Shown: positions 40,092 through 50,756 of the stretch, piece by piece
Layout of the letters: each line of letters opens with the position of its first letter
Position numbering within the stretch: position 1 is the stretch's first letter
Assembly (NCBI RefSeq): GCF_000209165.1
Contig: NC_009045.1
Span: forward strand, 1,240,001 to 1,304,000
Direction of reading: 5' to 3'
Length of the DNA: 64,000 bases
Origin: Scheffersomyces stipitis CBS 6054
Taxonomy: Eukaryota; Ascomycota; Pichiomycetes; Serinales; Debaryomycetaceae
The notes under the pieces: model-generated
What the model was told of the DNA's origin: nothing
Seen by the model: the letters and a program-made list of their open reading frames with translations, nothing else
The model's database searches: none
Program-made: the position numbers and the translations under genes

Positions 40092-42464
40092 ATGTCGTCA
40101 CAGTCCTCTCAGTATAACCAGTCCAGTTCACAGTCGTCGCAGTCGGCGTACAACAACTTCAACAGACACAACTCCATTGGCGGCAACTGGCATCTTCCTC
40201 CACCGCCGCATGGCTATAACAGCATGAACATGAACAACTTCAACAACCCCATCAATAGTAACAGTCCCTCTTCTTCACACCACGAGCTGGTCCACCAGGA
40301 AGACCAAAACCAACAAAGAAAACAACAAACTCAACAAAATCAACTTTCAAATCAGCACATGTCTGGGTTTCGTAATCCGTGGTACTCACCTTCGCAACCG
40401 TCATCTGGGGCGGGATTGGTGCTTTCACAGCTGCCTACCAAGCCGTCGTTATCTGGTGCCGTGTCTGCAATTCCATTGCTTCAACAGCAGCAAAATAAGA
40501 GAGCTCTGTTTGCTAACCAATTACCGACCACATACGAATATGACGACCAGAGACGTCAACTGAACGCTATACCCTTCATTGATCCGCCAACCAGGGCTGA
40601 CAACCCCTTCAACCAATACTTCACCAACCAGGAAGTCGTGCTCGGAGCTGACCGTAGAATGCTGGCTGCTGTAGATGGAACATACTATGGCTACGGATCG
40701 TATAACGGAACCAATGGATCTAATTCCAACTCCAACATAATCCCAAATGTAGCTACGGCTAATATAAATGCGACGGCGACGATGGGAAGTGGTGCGGCAG
40801 TCAACTCTGGCCAGTATCAGTCTCAGTATCTTCAAAAGAATCCTACCATGCCTGGAGCTATGGGTATGATGAATAACAGACGTCTGCTGGTTGCTGGAAT
40901 CGGTTCTGGCTACAAGCATCCACCGGGACCAGAACGGGGAGCATCGTACTACTTACCCCAAGCTCGTGTAGGGCGGTCGCCTCTGATAGTACAGTATCAA
41001 CAATACCAACAGTCTCTTCCAACACAGAGACTTAGACGTAGACCAGCTCCTAAAGCCTTCAAGGTGTATAACAAGTTCGATCTCAATCCCAAGATTCACC
41101 ACCAGCCCAAGTACAGACGGTGTTCAGTCAACTCGATTCACATTTCTCCAGTGAATGCTCTTTCTGTCTATTTGACAGAATCGTATAGTATCTGTCAGCC
41201 ACGTAAGTTCCAGTACTCGAAGTCGACAAACCCTAAACGTGTTCTCACAAAGCCGCTGGACCCCAAGTTCAACAACGGCTTTGATAATGAAGATAGCGAC
41301 TACATCTTGTATGTGAACGACATCTTGGGAACTGAGGAAGGGCGGAAGTACATGGTCCTAGATCTTCTAGGTTCTGGAACGTTTGGTCAAGTTGTTAAGT
41401 GTCAAAACTTGGCCAACCAGTCGGTTTGTGCCGTAAAGGTGATCAAGTCCAAGCCAGCCTATATGAACCAATCGTTGACAGAAGTACGACTTTTAGAGTA
41501 TCTTAATGCCAACAGTGATGGTAAGAACTTTATACGGTTGCTTGATACGTTTATGCACAAAGAACATTTGTGTTTGGTGTTTGAGTTGTTGGCCTCTAAT
41601 TTGTATGAGCTCATTAAGCAGAATCAGTTTCAGGGACTCAACATGAAACTCGTAAAGTTGCTCACAAGACAGCTACTTGAAGCTATGGCCCAGTTGAGGG
41701 GTTTCCAAATGATTCATTGTGATCTAAAGCCAGAAAATATCTTGCTATGTCAGCCTGACAAGCCAGATATCAAGGTTATCGACTTTGGATCAGCCTGTTT
41801 CGCCCGTCAGACCATCTACACATACATACAGTCACGATTCTATCGATCCCCAGAGGTCATCTTGGGTTTGCCCTATACCGAGTCTATCGACATGTGGTCT
41901 CTAGGATGTATTGTAGGAGAACTCTTCTTGGGTTTGCCTATGTTTCCAGGTACTTCTGAGTATAATCAGATATGGAAGATCGTGGATATGTTAGGTATAC
42001 CTCCCAGACACATGTTGGAAGTGGGTCGTAACTCGATGAACTTCTTCAAGAAAATCCCCGCTGGACCTGGCGAGACTCGGTCAACGTATCTGGTAAAAAC
42101 TTACGACGAATACTTGCATTTTCTAGAGACCAGCAAGTCTAAAGAAGACCACCCCAAGAAAGAACAGCCTAATAAGAACTACTTCAAGCACCGTATCTTG
42201 AAGGATATCATCTTGAACTACAAGTTACCGTCTAAGAAGATGACTAATTCAATGATTGAGAAGGAATGCCTGGAACGGCTTCTCTTGATCGACTTCTTGT
42301 CCAAGGTTCTCAACTTAAATCCTCTTGAGAGGCTCACACCACAGGAGGCATTGAAGCATCCATTTGTAGTTGATGTTCGCACGGTTGACTCTACCAGCTC
42401 GCTGACTCTGAGCGGAAGCAGTGACCGAAGAGCTGATCTCATCAAAGACGATAACAAGGTGTGA
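40092..42464 (+). CDS. YAK1: DYRK-family protein kinase Yak1 (790 aa)
   Basis: A kinase restrained by PKA/TOR that promotes stress responses and, in Candida-type yeasts, filament growth. A ~380-residue Ser/Asn/Gln-rich N-terminus leads to the DYRK homology box (DYILYVNDIL). The kinase domain is complete: GSGTFGQV (427-434), Lys449, HCDLKPENI (542-550), DFG (564-566) and the activation-loop YTYIQSRFYRSPE, where the second Tyr is the autophosphorylation site. Two in-frame CTG codons (42402, 42408) sit in a Ser/Thr stretch near the C-terminus, and another (41256) sits where other Yak1 proteins have Ser, as I recall, consistent with CUG read as Ser. The ATG is at 40092. Confidence 0.95.
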   Translation: MSSQSSQYNQSSSQSSQSAYNNFNRHNSIGGNWHLPPPPHGYNSMNMNNFNNPINSNSPSSSHHELVHQEDQNQQRKQQTQQNQLSNQHMSGFRNPWYSPSQPSSGAGLVLSQLPTKPSLSGAVSAIPLLQQQQNKRALFANQLPTTYEYDDQRRQLNAIPFIDPPTRADNPFNQYFTNQEVVLGADRRMLAAVDGTYYGYGSYNGTNGSNSNSNIIPNVATANINATATMGSGAAVNSGQYQSQYLQKNPTMPGAMGMMNNRRLLVAGIGSGYKHPPGPERGASYYLPQARVGRSPLIVQYQQYQQSLPTQRLRRRPAPKAFKVYNKFDLNPKIHHQPKYRRCSVNSIHISPVNALSVYLTESYSICQPRKFQYSKSTNPKRVLTKPLDPKFNNGFDNEDSDYILYVNDILGTEEGRKYMVLDLLGSGTFGQVVKCQNLANQSVCAVKVIKSKPAYMNQSLTEVRLLEYLNANSDGKNFIRLLDTFMHKEHLCLVFELLASNLYELIKQNQFQGLNMKLVKLLTRQLLEAMAQLRGFQMIHCDLKPENILLCQPDKPDIKVIDFGSACFARQTIYTYIQSRFYRSPEVILGLPYTESIDMWSLGCIVGELFLGLPMFPGTSEYNQIWKIVDMLGIPPRHMLEVGRNSMNFFKKIPAGPGETRSTYLVKTYDEYLHFLETSKSKEDHPKKEQPNKNYFKHRILKDIILNYKLPSKKMTNSMIEKECLERLLLIDFLSKVLNLNPLERLTPQEALKHPFVVDVRTVDSTSSLTLSGSSDRRADLIKDDNKV

Positions 42465-43477
42465 AAATAGTAAACAGTATAGGTAGTTCTCACAGTAACG
42501 AACGATTAGCAAGAACAGAGTAGATAGGCTAGTACATGTCATGATCTCGCAGACTAATGTAGTCAGTTAGATATATCAGGTAAATGTATGTACAAATGCA
42601 ATTTACTTACCGTATGTACAGATAATTCAAGTATAAATTTGGGATACGTTTTAGTGTGTAGAGAGGGCTATAAGTAGATTGAATATTTTATATAACGAAG
42701 GTAAATACTTTAAAGAAAAGTGCAATATAAGTCAAAGTTGCATAATGCAGATATAATAATGTAGTATTTGGTTGTAATTTAGCCATAATTGAATAAAATT
42801 AATTGAATAAAATATATAGTATAATTTGAAAATGTGAAAATCATTAGGCATAAGTAGAATATTTCTCGCTAGCGACATCCTATCACTATAGCTGCAAAAT
42901 TAGTCGTGTCGTCCATAAACCGTTTTGTGTGAGGTCCCGTAAATGTGAACCAACAATTGAATTAACATCCGGAGCAACGGGAAGGGATGGCTTGTTCTGT
43001 TGTATCATAAGAGTCACGGTCCATAGACGTCACCATCAAGGTATCTCGTACACTCACTATAATATTTTGAATCCGCAAGCTGTTTTGTCTGCTTTTTCAT
43101 TGAACAAATTCACTTTTGAAGCATCAAGAGGTTTATATGAGAATAGTTTAAGAGCATCTACATCATTGACTTTATTGAATATCTCAAATTGTGAAATAGT
43201 GACGGTCTGAAAGGTAGTCGTAATCTTCAGAGTCTGAACAAGAATTTCCACAGTAATCTAAGCTGAGGATTCAAAGCATCATCTTTCTCAACTTCACACG
43301 CATATTGTAGAATTTCACCTGAACTACAAACATCATTACTAGTCATTCACGTCTATATATCCATTAGAATCAGTACAATCTGATAACCACAACTGCAGCT
43401 AAAACTCGTCAGTAGCAATTTAGTTATACTGCAACTTCTATTACATCCTAATCTTTACATTCATATTCATAATCAGA
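42465..43477. other. Very AT-rich gene-free interval YAK1-OCA1
   Basis: About 1 kb. The core 42640-42860 is strongly AT-rich with a repeated AATTGAATAAAAT (two copies near 42788-42812). It could act as a terminator, scaffold or replication-origin-like region; the sequence alone does not decide. No gene seen. Confidence 0.45.
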
Positions 43478-44161
43478 ATGGAAATACAGTCGCCTTCAAA
43501 GGATACACCAATTCTTTACGAAATGAGTAATAAAGATACTTCTATATTGAAGGGCAATGTTGATCACGAAGAAGCCGACTCGAACCCAAAGCTTCGTAAA
43601 ATCGGCAGACCCCCTGCTCTCAGAATCATACCTCCTTTGAACTTCTGTCCTGTGGAAAGGCAGCTCTATCGTTCGGGCCAACCTTCGGCTATAAACCAGT
43701 CCTTTTTGGAACAGTTGAATCTCAAGACAATTCTCTGGCTTGCAAGCGAAGAGCCCCAGGACGACTTTCTTGAGTTCTCTAACGACCACAACATAAACAT
43801 CGAGTTCGTGGGGATAATAAATGAGTTTAGCAATTATCAAAACTACAACACAAACCAAACCTTGACAGTGAATCCATGGGACGCATTGAATGAACAGACT
43901 ATCAAACGCGCCTTGGAGCTCATAGTTAACCGCGAGAACTACCCATTGTTGGTATGCTGTGGTATGGGACGACACAGAACGGGGACAGTGATAGGCTGCC
44001 TCAGACGATTACAGGGGTGGAATCTAGCTAGTGTGTCTGAAGAGTATAGGCGATTCACCGGTGCCAGAGGCGGTCGTATCTTGGTAGAGTTGCTTATTGA
44101 GAGTTTTGACATTGGCTCGGTGGAGATAGATCCGTCGAAGGTGCCAGACTGGTTGACATAG
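43478..44161 (+). CDS. OCA1: Oca1-like atypical tyrosine phosphatase (227 aa)
   Basis: Member of the Siw14/Oca phosphatase family; S. cerevisiae Oca1 works with Oca2-Oca6 in oxidant-induced arrest and inositol-pyrophosphate-linked signalling. Motifs: [33 protein letters not shown], and the P-loop [10 protein letters not shown] with Cys161 and Arg167 in an intact CX5R. The tail [20 protein letters not shown] is the Oca1-specific wording as I remember it. A ~45-residue basic/acidic N-terminus is unconserved. The ATG is at 43478. Confidence 0.88.
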   Translation: MEIQSPSKDTPILYEMSNKDTSILKGNVDHEEADSNPKLRKIGRPPALRIIPPLNFCPVERQLYRSGQPSAINQSFLEQLNLKTILWLASEEPQDDFLEFSNDHNINIEFVGIINEFSNYQNYNTNQTLTVNPWDALNEQTIKRALELIVNRENYPLLVCCGMGRHRTGTVIGCLRRLQGWNLASVSEEYRRFTGARGGRILVELLIESFDIGSVEIDPSKVPDWLT

Positions 44162-45182
44162 CAATAAGCAAGTGACATCAACATATAGAAAGACAGGGTA
44201 GACAATAGAGGTAAAATCTTTGAATTATCGATGTAGATATCACAGAGACAACACAGTGTATCTGTTACAACTACAGACATCGGATGTTTAGTGGAGAATT
44301 AGCCATGTACTTCTATTGGTTACAAATACTCTTAACTATACACTACTGTTAATGCTTCTGTTAAATGTGCTAACTATGTGCCACCTTTGTACATGTGTCA
44401 ATTAGCAACTATTGAATGTTTTAAGTAACTTTCACTAACTCAATCTATTCTAATAGGAGTTACAAGTGAGAATATAGACAGTTATAATTTATAGCTTTAC
44501 TTCCGACTTGTTACCCTTCCTTGTTCTCTGGCAATGACCGATCTGGGGAAATCTTATCTTACTAGTATATGTCACGTGATTCACCATCCCCTAATCCCCA
44601 CACCAGCGCCAGCAAGCAACCACTTTTCTCAAGATTTGGAGCCTTCTGGAATAAGCTTGCTCCTCCAGTGTGAAGACTCGTCCTGTCCCTCCCCCGCCAT
44701 TGCCAATCCAGTTATTCCAGAACCCTCAAAATTGTGATCTTCTCCGTTGTCTCTCCGTAGTAACTCCATATAAATCTAGTCATTTCTTACAAACAGGAAT
44801 AAGAAAAAAAGTGCCTGGGATTGTAAGGGCCAAAAAAAAAGCCAATCAAGACACTTCTTCTTCTCTTCACATCGCCCCAGTCTTTTCCAGCATAACGACA
44901 TTGACCCTGTCATTGCCATCACATTGCTACTGTTAGTCATACAAATCTTGTTGTCTTGCGACGCGGTTTTCCTCTCCTGAATCGCCAGTCTCAAGCTTTC
45001 TCAGTCTTTTGTTTGCCATCCTCTCCATAGTTAAGAAATTTAGTGAGGAATATAATTCAGGAATTAGAAAACAACCACACTCACAAAAAGCCTCCCCCTT
45101 CTCGATTCCATAGTTGTTGTTTGCCACTTCATCACATCCTCTATCTTTGTACCGTATATCAAACACTGCCTTTCCACCCACA
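44162..45182. promoter_or_regulatory. ATG33 upstream region
   Basis: 1 kb with no supported gene. GTCACGTGAT (core 44573-44578) lies about 600 bp before ATG33, and pyrimidine-rich leader sequence fills the last 300 bp. Confidence 0.45.
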
Positions 45183-45947
45183 ATGGCCGGAAGTTGTATC
45201 GCCACCGTGAAGATCATCGGTGTTTCTTCTTTGGGATTGCTAGCCGGATCCTTGACCTACCAGTCGCTTGATGCTATCCCCTTGCTTCTCAACGGCTTGT
45301 CCAAGTCACTCTATTCCTCGGCTTCATCCTCCAAAGTTCACAACTATGTTGCGGCTGTCAAATCTTTAGTCGCCAATGCCCGGATCTCGTCTACTGTCCT
45401 CAGTTCTGTGGCCTCGATTCTCTTTGCCTTGTCCTTCCACTACTCACCACCTAGTGGCCAGCATCCATACCTCATCTACGCGGCTATTGGCGGCCCCTTG
45501 ACCGTAGCCGGCCTCGTGTATCAAGCCTATGCAGCAGAATCGAAGTTGCTTGCTGCTGACGATTCAAAATTAGTCACTTCTTTCAATTCGACTTCTTCAA
45601 GCAACTCTGCAGCAGAAAAAATCGTAGCTAAAGAAGAAGACGAAGAGGACAACTTGGGCAAGTCGTATATCCATGTGTCTGACGAGTCATCAACCTCGTC
45701 AACTTCGTCTACTCCTGCGACTTCGGCTCCAAACTCGCCCAACGTAGCTGTTCATCGCGATGAACAACCTGTAGAAGATGTAGAGGCGTTGTCTGTCGAA
45801 GAGGAAGTAGAGTCGGCATTGGCCAAAAAGGACTTCATCAACAACTTAGAAAAAGTCAGATCCTCCTACGTCATAGGTTCCGCCATTTCTAGCGTCAGCT
45901 TTTTTATTGCTGTCGTGGGCTTGATTGGTGACTATTACTTGTTGTAA
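45183..45947 (+). CDS. ATG33: Atg33-like mitochondrial outer-membrane mitophagy protein (254 aa)
   Basis: S. cerevisiae Atg33 is a mitochondrial outer-membrane protein needed for stationary-phase mitophagy. Shared features: an N-terminal segment SCIATVKIIGVSSLGLLAGS, a second membrane segment, the QHPYLIYAAIGGPLTV stretch (third segment), a variable Ser/Glu-rich loop, and a C-terminal membrane helix ending GLIGDYYLL. It is longer than the S. cerevisiae protein (197 aa) because of the loop (about 120-215). The start is the ATG at 45183; upstream in-frame sequence has no ATG. Confidence 0.82.
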   Translation: MAGSCIATVKIIGVSSLGLLAGSLTYQSLDAIPLLLNGLSKSLYSSASSSKVHNYVAAVKSLVANARISSTVLSSVASILFALSFHYSPPSGQHPYLIYAAIGGPLTVAGLVYQAYAAESKLLAADDSKLVTSFNSTSSSNSAAEKIVAKEEDEEDNLGKSYIHVSDESSTSSTSSTPATSAPNSPNVAVHRDEQPVEDVEALSVEEEVESALAKKDFINNLEKVRSSYVIGSAISSVSFFIAVVGLIGDYYLL

Positions 45948-47335
45948 TGTTGCAGCAAGAAAACCTAGTAGCTATTACTGCTTCGGCTGGTTGCTGTTGG
46001 TAGCTACGTCTGGCCATTGCTTGTACCCCTTGCAAGGTATTGCCAGCAGCTATTGCTAGAGTTACTAGCTTCTTCTGCTATCACTTCTAAGTATCTATAG
46101 TTTGAATGTGCTCAAACCCATTGCCCACTCAGAATGTCTCGCCAGAGACATGATATTGCAATATTTATTAATAGTAAGGATTTAGGATAATTTGGTGAGC
46201 AGTCTGTTTCTTTTGGTGGTTTTTGTTTTATGATGTCTACTTTGAAATGATTATTTTTGTCTTTTTTGACCCGTCAGATGGAGGCTTGGTATTAACATCT
46301 GCGGGCTGTCTGATATATGGCTGAGGATGTAACAAGTCAGAGCTGCTATAAGTTATCTTAAGATACAATGGATGGCACGATCGGAATGTGTTATGGTCAG
46401 TGCAATTCAAGGTTGCTTGACTAATACAACTTCTTTTGCTTTGTTCCGATTACTGCGTATACATCTTCTTCTACTGTGTATAACTTATGAATCCTTGGCT
46501 TCTCTACTGTGTTATGAATATATATCGTTGAAATCTCTATACGTGAATCTTTTGCACCCGCTTTTCTGCGGCGTGGAATGCACAGGAACATGAAACGGGA
46601 TCTGAAGATAATGTAGATGCATGGAATTAGTAGTCAGTTTTGGGTAATAAAAAAAGACTTCGAAAGTACACCAGAATTTTGGAATTTTCTGAGATCTTCT
46701 ACAAGTCCTTTGCATTTTCCTGTTGTAAGTCCATTTTTACGAAATGGTATAGCAGAAATTGGACTCTATGTGTCAACCTATTTAGTCTTTGTGTCATATA
46801 TTGCGTAGGCAATTTGCAATCAGCCCGTTTGATTCTCAGACGACCTGGTCATTTTCGCCTATACACGACTTGCTGGATTTCAAAACATCACAACATCATT
46901 CAAAACATCCAACCATCCCTTATCCCTAAGCACATTTGTCCTGTACTAACTTTGTACGCCAGAACCAGTTGCAACCAGGAATTTGCAAAATTGCTGTGCT
47001 CATCAACGCTGTTTACTGTTTGTGTTATTGCCGTGAAACCGCCACTGTGCAGCGTCTTCAAATTCACCGTTGCTAGTGTATAGTTTTGTGTTTGTGATTG
47101 TTTATAAAGTTGATTACAGTTAGATCTCAATATTGGAGTATCGCGTTGTAGCACTTTTAGGAATTACGTTCTTTCAACAAAAAGAACTACATTTGTCTGC
47201 TGTCAACAACGTGGGTAACAATTAACCATTAGAATCATTTGACAACTAGCAATTGCCCATCACCAATAGTTATTGCCAACTACTATCAACTTTTCAGTTC
47301 ACTTTTCTGATTTGATATCACTAAACTTGTGAAAT
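45948..47335. promoter_or_regulatory. RAP1 upstream region with a possible leader intron
   Basis: 1.39 kb. It holds a GTAAGT (46725-46730), TACTAAC (46944-46950) and ACGCCAG (ending 46962) set, compatible with a 238-nt intron in a RAP1 5' leader. A 444-bp open frame across 46640-47083 lacks an ATG and any family resemblance. Confidence 0.45.
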
Positions 47336-49321
47336 ATGACGTTCTCCACGCTCCATTTCGAGGGAGAAAACACTCCTCGTCGTACCGACCGCAACTTGCC
47401 ATTGCTGATGAACTCGCCACAGAGATCGCCCTACAATTCGCGTTTAGGCTTGGAAAAAAGTACGCTCTTCACCAATAGAGAAGGACGCTCTATTCGGTTC
47501 TATATGGAGTACCTGGAACCACGGCGTCTCCATTACAAAGCACTCATCGAGACCCATGGTGGGGTTCTTCTCGATCATCTGGTCACCGATTGCTTTTGGT
47601 TATCGACGAATCCACTCACTGGTCGTCGTAGCTACCGTGTGCAATACATTGATGACTGTGTTCGTTTAGTCACGTTGCAAGACATTCGTATATATAGTCA
47701 TCCTGACTTCAATATCGATACCAATCTCTTGCACCGTGGTGCTGGTGATACGACTTCAGGGATGGAAATGGATCCGACATCTGTAGCTGCTGCTGTCGTC
47801 TATGGTGATGCTCAGCCGAACCCAAATCTTTCTTCTGCTGCAGACTTGCCCTCCGACTTTGCTCTAGCAACTGCAAGCACTTCCCTCAGTCCAGGTACTG
47901 CTCCAAAGGTCAGAACACATAACCGGTTCACACCTCAAAAGGATGCGTTCATCTTGGAGGAAGTAAGAAAGCATCCGCGAGCAAGACACAGCCATGAGTT
48001 TTTCCGTAACTTGGCCAAGAATGAAATTCTCAAGGGCCACACAGGTAACTCTGTAAGAAGTAGATTCCGCAAACACTTGGAAGCTGATTTGCAATATGTC
48101 TACCAACAAGAATCAGATGGAAATCCTCTGAAGGATGCACATGGCAATTATATTCCCACTAAAGAATTACCCCAGACATTAAAAAACAAGTACACTGCTG
48201 AGGATGACTACTATCTATGCACCGAAGCCAAGAAGTATATTTTGGCAAAAGAAAGTGCCAAAGATGGCGGCGAGGGTAGAGGTAGTGGCAAACTCCCTGA
48301 ATTGAAGGTGTTATTGCCCTATTCGTTCTTCAGTAATTTATGTCGTCCCGACAGAGGGGGTCAAGACGAAGTGGCAGATTCTGAAAATAATCCTGACAAG
48401 AGGAACAAGAAACACATTGGCCAAAGGCACACTTTGCACTCGTGGAGAGACAGATATAGAAAGTTCGTAGGAGATGGAACAATTGAGAAATACATCAAAC
48501 TGTACGAGGCTAGTGAAAATCCCAAGCCTTTGGAAAGGCGGGGAGTAATCAATTCCTCATCCTTAAATAATATGACAGGTGAATTGAGAGAAATTGTGGG
48601 TTCCAATGCACGGAACCGCGAGGAAAGAGCTTTGGATGAAGAAATTGGACAGACCAAAAGTTCATTAATAGGAGTTCCCGACTTAAATATGTCAGCTGGT
48701 GATGTTTTGGAATCATTGGAACCGATTGAAAGACCTACAATGAGAGAAATTGAGGAGGATGAAGAAATCATAGAAGACATCGAAGTTGATGACATAGAGG
48801 ATATTGAAGACTTTCAAGATGCTTCAACTCAACTAAGCAGTATACAGGCCAACTTTGAAGATGCTGTGAATCCTGGCTCTCAGGATTCACAGAGTGTGAT
48901 GAAGTATATTGGGAAAGGTGTCAAATTTGAAGATTTGTTTACGGATCCATCTGTGTTAAACTACGATTTGGTCAGCAAACTCAACACTGCCCTCCGTAGC
49001 ATTTCAGACGACGTTCAGGAGTTGGCTGAATGCCTAGAGGAACTTGGATTCAAGCAAGCATTAGTAGAGCATCTCCTCTACTCCACCTGTTGTGATAAAA
49101 CGCGGTTGTTTTTTCTTTTCAGACATATCTATAACAACTTACAAGATAATCTTGTGCTGGATGGTCACATTCCCGTCTATGAACTTTTGCAACCTCCTGA
49201 CGAAGGAGGCTTTTGGACGAAGGAACAGGACGACTTATTGCAAGCTGGCAGGGATGACGCTTTGGAAGTGCAGAACAAGAGACAGATCCGGACACGTAGG
49301 GAATTCCTCAATAAGTTGTGA
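47336..49321 (+). CDS. RAP1: Telomere/transcription protein Rap1 (661 aa)
   Basis: DNA-binding regulator of telomeres and, in yeasts, of many genes. A BRCT-like domain (about 42-122: STLFTNREGRSIRFYMEY, GGVLLDH, YRVQYIDDCV) is followed by a first Myb domain (196-256: RFTPQKDAFILEEVRKHP, SVRSRFRKHL) and a second Myb-like domain (285-378: KYTAEDDYYL, HTLHSWRDRYRKFV), then an acidic linker (470-495). The C-terminus (about 565-661: GFKQALVEHLLYSTC, GFWTKEQDDLL, RREFLNKL) looks like a Rap1 C-terminal protein-interaction domain. The ATG is at 47336. Confidence 0.92.
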   Translation: MTFSTLHFEGENTPRRTDRNLPLLMNSPQRSPYNSRLGLEKSTLFTNREGRSIRFYMEYLEPRRLHYKALIETHGGVLLDHLVTDCFWLSTNPLTGRRSYRVQYIDDCVRLVTLQDIRIYSHPDFNIDTNLLHRGAGDTTSGMEMDPTSVAAAVVYGDAQPNPNLSSAADLPSDFALATASTSLSPGTAPKVRTHNRFTPQKDAFILEEVRKHPRARHSHEFFRNLAKNEILKGHTGNSVRSRFRKHLEADLQYVYQQESDGNPLKDAHGNYIPTKELPQTLKNKYTAEDDYYLCTEAKKYILAKESAKDGGEGRGSGKLPELKVLLPYSFFSNLCRPDRGGQDEVADSENNPDKRNKKHIGQRHTLHSWRDRYRKFVGDGTIEKYIKLYEASENPKPLERRGVINSSSLNNMTGELREIVGSNARNREERALDEEIGQTKSSLIGVPDLNMSAGDVLESLEPIERPTMREIEEDEEIIEDIEVDDIEDIEDFQDASTQLSSIQANFEDAVNPGSQDSQSVMKYIGKGVKFEDLFTDPSVLNYDLVSKLNTALRSISDDVQELAECLEELGFKQALVEHLLYSTCCDKTRLFFLFRHIYNNLQDNLVLDGHIPVYELLQPPDEGGFWTKEQDDLLQAGRDDALEVQNKRQIRTRREFLNKL

Positions 49322-50756
49322 TAATTGAAAACTTCGCATTTGTATATTACTAACTAAACTATTTGTATATTAGTCTACTATTTAACTTGTAAGTTTAGCG
49401 ACGTAGATTGTATCAAAGCAGATAAAAGTATATTAGACAAGAAATGAGAATCGGAGTGTGGAGAAATGAAAATTGGCAATAGACTACGACAGATTTTCTT
49501 GCGGAAGATCTGAGAGTAACAGCTTAGAGTAAATAGATCCCGTTTTCAAATATTGCTGGGTTGGGACCTCATCGTTCTCAGGCAAACAGTAATTGCATGC
49601 AACTGCCGCCATATCCACCATTGCCTGTTTCGGCAACTGAAGTCAATAATCGCCAGATGCGATTCAAAATTCGCAATCGGTGCATACACATCTGTTTACA
49701 AAATGCACAGATCAGACAAAAATGAGATATTCTTTATCTTCTCCTGAACGAAGTGCAGGACATGGAATGTTGTACATTAACTATGCTGATCCACGGTGTG
49801 GGATCCTAAAGGGAGGCTGGGGCGAAACGGTCAGGCGCTGAGGAGAGTCGGGGACCAACACCATGTTAGGAATTAGGCAGTAGACTGTGAGAGATACTCA
49901 GTGAATTTGGCGGGTTATGAAAGTGTGTGAGATTTGTTTCAAATCTTAGTACCATGTTTGGTTGGATGGTGCTACTGGAACTGGAGCGAAAATTTTGCGA
50001 CTAAAACCAGAATGAAATAGTTTAAAACAACTCAAAATGCACTAACAAAAAGTTTATTTGGAATTGCGAAAAGTAGGTTTTGCGGGTCTTGGTATTTGCA
50101 AACATCCAGTAGATCACATCAGTTGGACAAGTGGAGAGGAGAAGAATCGTACCATTGGTGAGTAAATTGTCGATCTGGGTGTGTTGTAAAGATCCAGATG
50201 AAATTGTGTAGCCATCTGCCCATCTATCTTGGCGAATGTTGTATTGCAGTATTTCGCTCTAAAATTTAGATGATATTTATGTTTCAGGTGAAAGTTACTT
50301 AAACTAGAAAAGTATGAGGATGCGGCTTTTGGGATGAGATGGTCTAGGTCTGTCTTCAATTTCTCTACAGTCTACATTTTGGCTATCTGTACATCGACAT
50401 TTACGGCTTGTTATTCAGCAATGTAGTATACATTCAAATTATACTACATTATATAGGTATCAAAAAAAAAACTTGAGCCGAAGCCCAAGAAGACAACAAG
50501 CGTTGACCTGAAGTCGACTTTTTTTTCAAATGGTAAACAATAGTTAAACAGCTGTCCTTGTAGTCAGTAAATGAATGTAGTTGATCATATGATGGTGGAA
50601 TAATATAAAAACGAAGGACATTGGAGATGATAATACGTATGAAAGATGAAAATACGAAGTGAAAGAAAGGGTAAAGACTAAGAGAGAGCAACGATCCCAA
50701 CTTTTTATATGCTTTTTAACCAATAGAAACCAATGAATGAAAACCAGTTAGGGCAT
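49322..50756. other. Convergent 3' interval RAP1 / MP65
   Basis: 1.4 kb between the stops of two convergent genes, longer than usual for such gaps in this window. Poly-A/T runs near 50461-50469 and 50519-50526. Small frames here show no family feature. Confidence 0.45.

Noticed and set aside
46640..47083. 147-codon open frame upstream of RAP1
   Set aside because: It has no ATG start, Cys/Phe-rich random-like composition, and overlaps a possible leader intron.
49870..49990. TGTTAGGAATT start resembling an LTR end
   Set aside because: No matching terminal CA end, no second copy and no target-site duplication found.
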